A stretch of DNA of 7,202 nucleotides. It comes from Betaproteobacteria bacterium (GTDB lineage: Bacteria; Pseudomonadota; Gammaproteobacteria; Burkholderiales; Ferrovaceae). Every line of letters begins with the position of its first letter. The stretch's first letter is position 1. Made by a program: the position numbers and the translations under genes. The stretch spans positions 1 through 7,202 of the forward strand of contig JAGWPH010000097.1 of the NCBI GenBank assembly GCA_028870615.1, in the 5' to 3' direction. The notes beneath the pieces are model-generated. The model was not told where the DNA came from. It did not search any database and was given only the letters and a program-made list of their open reading frames with translations. Below, piece after piece: positions 1 to 5,758 of this stretch.

Positions 1-138
1 CATCGGCTGTTTTGCATTCACTGAACTTGTGCAGTCCTGATGATTTTAAAAGATACTATCAGGATACAACGCCACTCGGGCAACTAAGAATAACCGCTGT
101 AAGACACCGGCGTGATACCAGAAACAAAGGGCATAGCC
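1..138. other. Upstream region without a recognisable gene
   Basis: I see no coding region or structured RNA here. Near position 54 there is a TACTAT that could be a weak -10 box, but no matching -35 box stands at a proper distance, so no promoter is called. The last bases carry the ribosome binding site of the next gene (AAAGGG at 126-131). Confidence 0.4.
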
Positions 139-576
139 ATGGGAATCTTGACTAACATCATCGTCGCCCTACATGACGAGATCGAAGCAATCGGTGAATC
201 GCTGCACCCGGTCGACGAATGGAACGGCATCGAGTTGCGCGATTTCGATACCGCAAAGATCGCGACCCTGCACATCGTGCTGACCGGCGACCTGTTCGAT
301 GACGCGATTGCCCGTTACGAGCCGGTTTATGTCTCCGACGTCGAGGGCGCACTGGTGCTGCGCATCCCGGACGAGGTGACAGGGCGGCTGGCTGAACTCG
401 ACGGGGAACAACTCGACCAGGTTGCCACCGAACTGGCGGCGACCGAAGAATTCGAGTCTGGAGGCTGGGGAGAGGAGGCGATCGCCGCCATACTCGGCGA
501 ACTCGGCGAACTCGCCCACTTTGCAGATTCGCGAGGTCAGGTGATGTTCGTCTGGATGCATCCCCTGCACACCTGA
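139..576 (+). CDS. Small acidic protein, probably DUF1877 (YfbM-like)
   Basis: A 145-residue acidic protein with no signal peptide or membrane segment, so probably cytoplasmic. The layout resembles the DUF1877/YfbM family: an N-terminal helix, a stretch reading LRDFDTAKIATLHIVLTG (family pattern: LHxLLTG), then a short pattern around YEPVYVS, a charged helical region, GGWGEE near residues 116-121, and a C-terminal helix plus strand ending in VMFVWM. This assignment is by eye only. The function of DUF1877 proteins is not established. I chose ATG 139 because AAAGGG lies 7 bases upstream; a GTG at 112 in the same frame lacks comparable support. A 9-base tandem repeat (ACTCGGCGA, 492-509) encodes the repeated LGE of the C-terminal helix. 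The gene is noticeably richer in G+C than the rest of the window and stands alone, converging on the exonuclease gene. Confidence 0.75.
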   Translation: MGILTNIIVALHDEIEAIGESLHPVDEWNGIELRDFDTAKIATLHIVLTGDLFDDAIARYEPVYVSDVEGALVLRIPDEVTGRLAELDGEQLDQVATELAATEEFESGGWGEEAIAAILGELGELAHFADSRGQVMFVWMHPLHT

Positions 577-586
577 AAGGTTAGCC

Positions 587-1165
587 TCAAACCGGGGCTG
601 TTATGCTGACTTGTTGCCATGACCGATACACTCGCAATGCTACCTGTGCATCGTTGGCAGCATAAAGCATTTGCCGTTCAGTCAAGAACGGATTTGACCA
701 ATTCGTTGTTGCTGTCTTTTTTGATTTCTGCAGGCGCTGGCCAAAAAACCTGGCCACTGCGGCCTTGGCCCCCACATCGGCACGCTTCTCTTGGCGTAGG
801 GCGATCGCCAGATCAAGAACATGAACAGGACAAATCTCCAGCTTGCTTTGCAGGCGCCTTAAATCGTCACGAAGACCAAACCCCACCTTCAGCACCTGCA
901 GCGACTCCAGAATTGCACGCAAATCGTCTAGAGCCTGTCGGTTGGTGATTGGGTAAAGATACGCCTTGTCATCAGTGGCCAGTTGGATCAGATGCGGGCC
1001 GCCTGATATCTCGCCCTTGGTAAAGGTTGGTTTCGATTCAGTATCGAAGCCAATGACATCAGCTACCATCAGCGCCTTCAGCGCAGCACTTGCATCCTCT
1101 GCCGACCGAACAAGGCATACGTCCGTCAGTTGAATTCCCTTGTAAAGTGGCAGGTCATTCAACAA
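587..1165 (-). CDS. DEDDy 3'-5' exonuclease (RNase D-like domain protein)
   Basis: A 192-residue single-domain 3'-5' exonuclease of the DnaQ-like/RNase D superfamily, expected to remove nucleotides from 3' ends of RNA or DNA by two-metal catalysis in the cytoplasm. All four acidic residues and the tyrosine are visible: D41 and E43 in FDTESKP (ExoI), D101 in GFGLRDDLRRL (ExoII; D100 is adjacent), and Y168 with D172 in YAANDAQ (ExoIII, the DEDDy form). It lacks the HRDC domain of true RNase D, so the substrate is open. The start is TTG at 1165, or TTG at 1162. A stop codon at 1189-1187 closes the frame upstream and no ATG or GTG lies between, so a TTG start is forced. Its first 7 bases overlap the end of the decayed cyclase gene, in a manner typical of translational coupling. 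Purine-rich AGGGAAGAG lies about 12-20 bases upstream. Confidence 0.85.
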   Translation of the reverse strand: MLNDLPLYKGIQLTDVCLVRSAEDASAALKALMVADVIGFDTESKPTFTKGEISGGPHLIQLATDDKAYLYPITNRQALDDLRAILESLQVLKVGFGLRDDLRRLQSKLEICPVHVLDLAIALRQEKRADVGAKAAVARFFGQRLQKSKKTATTNWSNPFLTERQMLYAANDAQVALRVYRSWQQVSITAPV

Positions 1166-1844
1166 TTGTGCACGCGATCTCTTCCCTCATTTTTGGCGGC
1201 ATACATCGCTTTATCTGCCTTTTGCAATATCTCCGACACCGATTTAGGCGGTCGTTCAATTGTCGTGCAACCGATACTTGTTGTGATGTTGAAGGAGTCG
1301 TCAGCCAAACGATTCTTGGTCTTCAAAAAGAGTTGCTGGCAATGAATGTGCAATCTATGCTTTTAGTGTCACGCATGATAACAAATCCGTCTCCACCCAG
1401 ACGTGCAATCGGACCAGTTTTCCCGTAGAGCTTTGCCAAGACCCTGCAACACCACATCACCTGTGTGATGCCCCCTCGAATCATTCAAAATTTTAAAGTG
1501 ATCGAGATCGACAAGCGCCACATTTTCAAAATAATTTATGAGTACGGATCTGGCCAGGAAAACAACCAGCATGGCAGCCGCAAGAAATACAAGTGTGTCA
1601 AAAATAAGAGGCAAAGCGGGTAGGTCCTGTGAGAAAAAATCCACCAACTGGAATACCAGCGCCAGGACAATCCCGATAAAAGCCGCAATCAGCCGTTCGT
1701 AATTCAATGCAATCGCTGCTGGTGGAAAAACGTAAGCAAATCCAGCGTCAATGTGGCGACCATCATAAGCAAGCTGACGACAAATACCGCCGTTGGAGGA
1801 TAAATTTCTGGCGTTGAGAAACTTTGAAGCAATCTCATCTCCAT
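1159..1844 (-). pseudogene. Decayed membrane-bound diguanylate cyclase (GGDEF domain), several frameshifts
   Basis: The remains of a GGDEF-domain diguanylate cyclase, which would make cyclic di-GMP from two GTP. The homology jumps between two frames. An N-terminal frame (ATG 1844) holds a hydrophobic segment (PTAVFVVSLLMM...). Then a second frame, about 1707-1420, holds two more hydrophobic segments and the core VALVDLDHFKILND, followed by GHHTGDVVLQGLGKALREN. The first frame returns near 1415 for ARLGGDGFVIM. Finally the second frame, about 1350-1159, has ITTSIGC and ADKAMYAAKNEGRDRVH, the normal end of the domain. The active-site motif reads GGDGF, so the catalytic glutamate is gone. The DxLTGLxNR start of the domain is missing: only about 17 residues separate the last hydrophobic stretch from DLDHFK. 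Frameshifts lie near 1700-1750, 1415-1425 and 1300-1350. Sequencing error is possible, but the lost motif and deletion favour real decay. The stop codon at 1161-1159 overlaps the exonuclease start. Confidence 0.8.
1178..1186 (-). promoter_or_regulatory. Possible ribosome binding site of the exonuclease gene
   Basis: On the minus strand GGGAAGAGA precedes the TTG codons at 1165 and 1162, with a spacing of 12 and 15 bases. This is long for a Shine-Dalgarno site, so initiation is probably weak or depends on ribosomes that finish the overlapping upstream frame. Confidence 0.35.
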
Positions 1845-1951
1845 TACCGTTTTTTTGATGGAGTGCCGAACCCTGACATAATATTACAACGGAATAGATA
1901 CATTATAATAATTATAAATATTTAATATGGTTGAGCGCCCTGTGAGCATTG
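1845..1951 (-). other. AT-rich intergenic strip between kup and the cyclase remnant
   Basis: This 107-base gap is strikingly AT-rich around 1880-1930 compared with its flanks. On the minus strand exact TATAAT boxes occur at 1916-1911 and 1907-1902, and on the plus strand at 1904-1909. None has a convincing -35 box, so I read the strip as the former promoter region of the cyclase gene rather than call a specific promoter. No GC-rich hairpin followed by T's ends kup. Confidence 0.4.
1903..1917. repeat. AT-only palindrome, 7-base arms
   Basis: TTATAAT and ATTATAA flank a central A, a perfect inverted repeat. A second, overlapping 10-base palindrome (TAAATATTTA) follows at 1915-1924. The position upstream of the cyclase remnant would suit an operator, but such AT-only palindromes also arise by chance in AT-rich DNA. 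Confidence 0.45.
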
Positions 1952-3817
1952 TCAGATAGCGATCTGTCGTCCAATTTCGACCACCCCATCGCTAGGTAGC
2001 CTGAAAAAGTCTGTGACGTGTACAGCGTTTCTTTCCATCCATGCGAAGATTGTCTCCGCCCAGTGAGGCAGGCCCTTTCCGTCTTCCCTGTGAAGGACGG
2101 TTTCATGCCCGACGTAGTAGACTATATCGTCAATTTGAGCACGGCAACCCTGTGCAAGTGCGCGCTTAAGCACCTCAGGAATGTTCGGTCTCTCCATAAA
2201 TCCATATCTTGCTGTCGCGCGCCAGAAACCCGGCCCAACTTCCGCCAATGACAAGCGCTTGGAATTCTCGATCCATGGGACGGACTCTGACACAACGGTG
2301 AGCGCAATAAGAGACTCATGCAATGCACGGTTATGCAGGACATGCCAAATCATGATTGGCGGTGTTTCGAATAATGTCCTGGTCAGAAAAACAGCGGTGC
2401 CAGGAACCCGCGGAATTTTACGGGTCACGACAGACTCGAGAAACTCCTTGGCTGGGATAACTCGCTCGCTAAGGATTTTTACAACTGCTGTCGACCCGCT
2501 ATGCCATATCCACATTGCCCCATAAATCAGGCTGGCCAGAAGCAAAGGAAAGTAGCCACCATCGGCGATCTTCGTGAGGTTTGCAATGAAAAAGCCCGCA
2601 TCAATGCAAAGAAAAATGCCGGCAACCGTTCCGCTTGCGAGCAGGTTCCAGCCCCAAATCTCGCGCATGGCAATGAAAAGCAATACGGAGGTCATTAACA
2701 TGGTTAACGAAACGGCGATACCGTAGGCTGCGGCCAGGTTGTCGGACTTGCCAAAGAACAGCGCCAGGCCAACTGTAGCAACCATAAGCAGCCAATTGAT
2801 GATTCCAACATAGATTTGCCCGTAACCCTTCGCAGAGGTCTGGGTAATCCGAAGACGGGGTAACCAGCCGAGCTGGATTGCTTGCCGGGTCATCGAGAAT
2901 GCGCCGGTAATAATCGATTGGCTGGCAATAATGGTTGCGATCGTTGCCAAAGCGATGAATGGAATCAGGACAGATTCCGGGCACAACTGATAAAAAATAT
3001 TATCGGTAGTTGACGCGCCGTCGAGGACGATCGCGGATTGCCCGGCGTAATTCAACGCCAGGCTCGGCAGTACCATAGCTGACCAGGCGAGCCTGATGGG
3101 ACGGGCGCCGAAATGTCCCATATCCGCATAGAGGGCCTCTGCGCCCGTTACGCACAGGAAGACGCCACCCAAGATGAGAAAGCTCGTGAGCCCATTGGAA
3201 AAGAGAAAACGAATGCCATAGATTGGGTTCAGGGCGGCCAGGACTGCCGGATGCCTGGAAATCCCCCATATGCCAAGGATCGCAATCGCGAGAAACCAGG
3301 CACCCATAATCGGGCCAAATGCCCTGCCGATTTGTGCTGTGCCAAGGGGTTGTATCGCAAAGAGCACAACAAGAACCGCCACTGTGGCTGGCAGGATATA
3401 GGGCTTCAGGGCCGGTGCAGCAATATTCAACCCTTCAAGCGCGGAGAGTACCGATATGGCTGGAGTGATTGCGCCATCGCCATAAATCAGCGCCGCCCCG
3501 AATAGTCCGATAGCAACAATTGTCGGTCTCTGATGTTTCTTGACTGCCAACAAGGACATCAGGGCGAGAACTCCCCCTTCCCCATCATTGTCGACCCTCA
3601 TCGCAAAGCCCACATACTTCACAGAGGTGACGATGACGAGCGTCCACAGAATCAGCGAAAGTGATCCCAGGACAACATATGGAGCGGGCATGCCGCCTGT
3701 CATGTTGAGAATGGTTTTGAGGGTATAAAGCGGACTCGTCCCGATATCGCCAAAAACGATTCCGAGCGCCGACAGCCCCATTACGCCGAGACCTGGTTTG
3801 CTTTCTGTGCGCCCCAT
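1952..3817 (-). CDS. kup: Kup-family low-affinity potassium uptake permease
   Basis: An inner-membrane K+ transporter of the KUP/HAK/KT family, which imports K+ probably together with H+. From ATG 3817 the product has 621 residues, the usual length (E. coli Kup: 622). Family marks are clear: GIVFGDIGTSPLYTLK near residues 19-34, DNDGEGGVLALMSL near 76-89, YGDGAITPA near 112-120, GAEALYADMGHFG near 225-237, and the C-terminal ending FRLPSDGVVEIGRQIAI. About 12 hydrophobic segments occupy residues 10-440, followed by a soluble C-terminal part of about 180 residues. The start is uncertain: ATG 3868 (638 residues) and GTG 3892 (646) are in frame. None of the three has a good Shine-Dalgarno site. 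I prefer 3817 because the family usually has only 10-20 residues before the first membrane segment. A small ORF with a strong ribosome site ends 17 bases upstream of 3817, suggesting coupled translation. The gene looks intact. Confidence 0.95.
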   Translation of the reverse strand: MGRTESKPGLGVMGLSALGIVFGDIGTSPLYTLKTILNMTGGMPAPYVVLGSLSLILWTLVIVTSVKYVGFAMRVDNDGEGGVLALMSLLAVKKHQRPTIVAIGLFGAALIYGDGAITPAISVLSALEGLNIAAPALKPYILPATVAVLVVLFAIQPLGTAQIGRAFGPIMGAWFLAIAILGIWGISRHPAVLAALNPIYGIRFLFSNGLTSFLILGGVFLCVTGAEALYADMGHFGARPIRLAWSAMVLPSLALNYAGQSAIVLDGASTTDNIFYQLCPESVLIPFIALATIATIIASQSIITGAFSMTRQAIQLGWLPRLRITQTSAKGYGQIYVGIINWLLMVATVGLALFFGKSDNLAAAYGIAVSLTMLMTSVLLFIAMREIWGWNLLASGTVAGIFLCIDAGFFIANLTKIADGGYFPLLLASLIYGAMWIWHSGSTAVVKILSERVIPAKEFLESVVTRKIPRVPGTAVFLTRTLFETPPIMIWHVLHNRALHESLIALTVVSESVPWIENSKRLSLAEVGPGFWRATARYGFMERPNIPEVLKRALAQGCRAQIDDIVYYVGHETVLHREDGKGLPHWAETIFAWMERNAVHVTDFFRLPSDGVVEIGRQIAI

Positions 3818-3834
3818 GTCTGGCAATTGCGATG

Positions 3835-3957
3835 TCAACGCAGCGAAGAATAATTCGCTGGCACCCATGCATGGCTGCCGGCGTTGGCACACAAGCGTCC
3901 ATTCCCGGAAAATGCAAGATGCGCTCCTGCGACCCAGTAACCTTGATAGAACGTCAT
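3835..3957 (-). CDS. Possible 40-residue leader peptide upstream of kup
   Basis: On the minus strand an ATG at 3957-3955 opens a 40-codon frame ending with TGA at 3837-3835. The product begins MTFYQGYWVAGAH and ends WVPANYSSLR. I recognise no family; it is not strongly hydrophobic. The case for translation rests on the ribosome binding site: AGAGGA with a 7-base spacer, far better than anything in front of the three possible kup starts. A TATACT box at 3984-3979 would give a transcript starting just before that site. The stop lies 17 bases before the preferred kup start, so ribosomes leaving this ORF could reinitiate on kup. It overlaps the two longer kup starts in another frame. Alternatively it is a chance ORF, or the original N-terminus of a longer upstream gene product. 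Confidence 0.4.
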   Translation of the reverse strand: MTFYQGYWVAGAHLAFSGNGRLCANAGSHAWVPANYSSLR

Positions 3958-3963
3958 ATGGAT

Positions 3964-3969
3964 TTCCTC
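3964..3969 (-). promoter_or_regulatory. Strong ribosome binding site of the kup leader ORF
   Basis: AGAGGA on the minus strand, 6-7 bases before the ATG at 3957. It is the best Shine-Dalgarno match in the kup upstream region and is not placed to serve any kup start, the nearest of which is about 70 bases further on. Confidence 0.5.
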
Positions 3970-3978
3970 TGGTGCCTC

Positions 3979-3984
3979 AGTATA
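3979..3984 (-). promoter_or_regulatory. Candidate -10 box for kup and its leader ORF
   Basis: TATACT matches the sigma-70 -10 consensus at 5 of 6 positions. The -35 position 17 bases upstream reads TTCAGC, a poor match. Transcription would start only about 15 bases before the leader ATG, just ahead of its ribosome binding site. Confidence 0.3.
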
Positions 3985-4057
3985 GCTCCTCGGGCCCTCC
4001 CGCTGAAAAATTAGGCAGAATAGACAAATAACCTGGCCCCGTTTTAAACACGAGAAT

Positions 4058-4066
4058 TGTTATAAA
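4058..4066 (+). promoter_or_regulatory. Candidate extended -10 promoter for the VWA-phosphatase-kinase operon
   Basis: TGTTATAAA fits the extended -10 pattern (TG, one base, then TATAAA, 5 of 6 to consensus). No -35 match lies upstream, which extended -10 promoters can tolerate. It would give an untranslated leader of about 180 bases that includes the inverted repeats at 4109-4132 and 4177-4190. Confidence 0.3.
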
Positions 4067-4108
4067 TGGGCTGGATTTGGTAATGAATCAACACGTTGAC
4101 CCAGAACT

Positions 4109-4132
4109 CCCCTATAAGCCTTGCAGGGGCTT
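4109..4132 (+). repeat. Two mutually exclusive small hairpins
   Basis: CCCCT (4109-4113) pairs with AGGGG (4125-4129), and AAGCC (4116-4120) pairs with GGCTT (4128-4132). The two 5-base stems share bases and cannot form together. No run of T's follows, so this is not a typical terminator. Confidence 0.4.
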
Positions 4133-4176
4133 CGTAGCGGGAATCTTACACTCCGAAACAATTTTTTCGCCCACTG

Positions 4177-4190
4177 AGGTAGACTTACCT
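4177..4190 (+). repeat. Inverted repeat AGGTA-GACT-TACCT
   Basis: Perfect 5-base arms around 4 bases, about 60 bases before the VWA gene. It could be a half-palindromic operator or a weak hairpin in the leader; chance is also possible at this size. Confidence 0.3.
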
Positions 4191-4239
4191 ACAGTTTGGT
4201 CTTCCCCATCAATCGGTAGGCATTCAATCAAACCAGAGT

Positions 4240-4244
4240 GAGGA
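4240..4244 (+). promoter_or_regulatory. Ribosome binding site of the VWA gene
   Basis: GAGGA with a 6-base spacer before ATG 4251, the strongest such site in the operon. It fixes the start of the VWA gene. Confidence 0.7.
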
Positions 4245-4250
4245 ATTAAA

Positions 4251-4925
4251 ATGAGCAATATTATCCCTTATGTGGCCTTGATCGATAACAGTGAAGAGCG
4301 GGCCCCCCTGGTGCTTGTTCTGGACTGCTCAGGCAGCATGTCAGAAGACAACAAGATCAACCTGCTGAATGATGGTCTTAAAACACTGGCCTCCGAGTTG
4401 AAGGACGATCCCATCACGGCACGGTGTGGGCGGATCCTGGTCATTGCATTTGGCGGGGATAACAATGTGGAGATCATGGGGGACTGGACGGATGCGATGG
4501 ATTTTTCTCCGAAGGAACTGGTGGCTGGCGGCATGACGCCCATCGGTGCCGCCATGAAATGCGCCCTCGATGAAATTGAGTCCCAGAAAACCCAGATGAG
4601 AAGCGCTGGTGTCCCCTATAAACGCCCCATCATCATGTTATTGTCGGATGGCGAGTCCACGGATGACTGGCACTCCGTGGCAGTGGATTGCAGAAAAGCA
4701 GAATCCACACACAAGGTCAATGTGATGCCCATTGCAATCGGGCCAAAGGCCAACAAGGATACCTTGGGACAATTCAGCAACAAGGGTGCACTGAATTTGG
4801 ATGGCCTGAAATTCAAGGAGCTTTTTGTATGGCTCAGCAGAAGTATTCAGGCCGTCTCGCGTGCGCCCACCGGTGGCACCGTTCAATTGAACCCTGTGGA
4901 CAGTTGGGCCCAGATGTCCACTTGA
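4251..4925 (+). CDS. VWA-domain protein of TerY/YegL type
   Basis: A 224-residue protein that is almost entirely one von Willebrand factor A domain. The metal-ion-dependent adhesion site is complete: D25, S27 and S29 in LDCSGSM, T96 in GGMTP, and D133 in LLSDGES. It should therefore bind a divalent metal and hold a partner protein. Several stretches recall TerY and E. coli YegL, such as YKRPIIMLLSDG, LKFKELFVWLS near residues 186-196, and the closing SRSIQAVSR. There is no signal peptide, so it is cytoplasmic. It is the first gene of the operon: the phosphatase start lies 18 bases after its stop. In the TerY-P triad the VWA protein is thought to act as scaffold, or target, of the kinase and phosphatase. 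That role comes from comparative genomics and is not shown here. The family call is firm; equivalence to YegL rather than a plasmid TerY is likely, given the neighbours. Confidence 0.9.
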   Translation: MSNIIPYVALIDNSEERAPLVLVLDCSGSMSEDNKINLLNDGLKTLASELKDDPITARCGRILVIAFGGDNNVEIMGDWTDAMDFSPKELVAGGMTPIGAAMKCALDEIESQKTQMRSAGVPYKRPIIMLLSDGESTDDWHSVAVDCRKAESTHKVNVMPIAIGPKANKDTLGQFSNKGALNLDGLKFKELFVWLSRSIQAVSRAPTGGTVQLNPVDSWAQMST

Positions 4926-4943
4926 TCCATCAAGGGTAGCCCG

Positions 4944-5699
4944 ATGAATTGGAAGGTATTCTATGCCTGCGCAACAGGAAAGCACCACATCGATCAAAAC
5001 ATACCCTGCCAGGACTACTCATGTCATGAGGTCAGGGGTGGCGTATTTGTCGGGGTTGTATGCGATGGGGCAGGCACTGCAAAAGAAAGTCAAGTTGGGG
5101 CAGAATTTTTTGCGAGACAAGTGACCGCTCTGCTGTCCGAAGCCATTGCGTCAGGAGAACTTCTGGATGATGCGCCTGCCGGTTATCGTGATTGCATTGA
5201 GTCCGTTCTGGAAAAGGTCCGATCGCGACTTGGAGACCTGGCCGCCTCGCAGCAGCACGATCTCCGGGACTATGCCTGCACATTGGTCGGTTGCATTGCT
5301 TCCCGGGCAGGAGGGTGCTTCTTTCACGTTGGTGATGGCTTCGCCGTTCACCAAAACATGGCAGGGGGTGCCGTCCTTTCCCATCCTGAAAATGGCGAGT
5401 ATGTCAACGAGACCTATTTCGCTACCGATGAGGACTGGAAGGATCACCTGAGGCTGACCTTGCTCTCGAATATGGATCATGGATGTTTTATCGGCCTGAT
5501 GAGCGACGGATCTTCATCGTTTGCGATTGATCGATTGAGAACGGGGTTTTATAAACCATTTATTGATCCAGTGGTGACGTTTTTGAATACTGCTTCTGAA
5601 ATAAACGGTAATCAGGCACTGCAGAATTTATTGGAAAACGAAAAAACGTTTGAGATCACCAGCGACGACAAAACCCTGTTGCTCGCCTTTATCAGTTGA
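4944..5699 (+). CDS. PP2C-like protein phosphatase (YegK-type, PP2C_2)
   Basis: A 251-residue metal-dependent Ser/Thr protein phosphatase of the compact PP2C_2 class, expected to remove phosphate from targets of the neighbouring kinase. Metal-binding motifs run in the family order: QDYS with D24, VCDGAGTA with D41-G42, DYACTLVGCIA near residues 109-119, FHVGDGFAV with D131, GEYVNETYFAT near 151-161, GLMSDGSSS with D188, and SDDKTLLLAF with D241/D242 near the end. All main aspartates appear present, so it should be active. No membrane segment or signal peptide is seen. The start at 4944 is supported by AAGGG at 4932-4936, 7 bases upstream. The 18-base gap to the VWA gene indicates one transcript. 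The gap to the kinase gene is longer (59 bases) and can form a hairpin. Confidence 0.9.
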   Translation: MNWKVFYACATGKHHIDQNIPCQDYSCHEVRGGVFVGVVCDGAGTAKESQVGAEFFARQVTALLSEAIASGELLDDAPAGYRDCIESVLEKVRSRLGDLAASQQHDLRDYACTLVGCIASRAGGCFFHVGDGFAVHQNMAGGAVLSHPENGEYVNETYFATDEDWKDHLRLTLLSNMDHGCFIGLMSDGSSSFAIDRLRTGFYKPFIDPVVTFLNTASEINGNQALQNLLENEKTFEITSDDKTLLLAFIS

Positions 5700-5706
5700 A
5701 TCCGGG

Positions 5707-5740
5707 GTGAAGAGCATCCACCCGTGTGTTCACACTTCAC
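5707..5740 (+). repeat. Nested inverted repeats between phosphatase and kinase genes
   Basis: GTGAAG (5707-5712) can pair with CTTCAC (5735-5740), and inside it GTGT (5724-5727) with ACAC (5732-5735). The outer and inner arms share one base. The structure ends 18 bases before the kinase ATG, which has no good Shine-Dalgarno site. It could lower kinase expression relative to the phosphatase. It lacks a T-run, so a terminator is unlikely. Confidence 0.4.
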
Positions 5741-5758
5741 TGAAATCGGTTTAATCGC

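Larger units (their letters stand above)
3985..4250. other. Intergenic region between divergent kup and the VWA-kinase operon
   Basis: No gene is apparent here. It contains the candidate operon promoter at 4058-4066, alternative hairpins at 4109-4132 and a small inverted repeat at 4177-4190, each listed separately, and the operon's ribosome binding site at its end. Two copies of TCAATC lie 15 bases apart (4209 and 4224), which may be chance. Confidence 0.5.

Noticed and set aside
112..138. Longer start (GTG 112) for the first gene
   Set aside because: AAAGGG lies at an ideal distance from ATG 139, and nothing similar precedes GTG 112.
577..600. Terminator between the convergent first two genes
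   Set aside because: The only stem (AGCC with GGCT) is 4 bases and no T-run follows on either strand.
619..948. Plus-strand ORF of 109 codons
   Set aside because: It lies opposite the DEDDy exonuclease, which has all its motifs; the plus-strand product resembles nothing.
1369..1707. A separate 112-codon membrane protein gene
   Set aside because: It carries GGDEF-domain sequence that continues in another frame; it is one piece of the decayed cyclase gene.
2601..2984. Minus-strand ORF of 127 codons inside kup
   Set aside because: It is an alternative frame of a clear, full-length kup gene.
4096..4118. TTGACC and TATAAG as a promoter
   Set aside because: Only 11 bases separate them, too few for a sigma-70 promoter.
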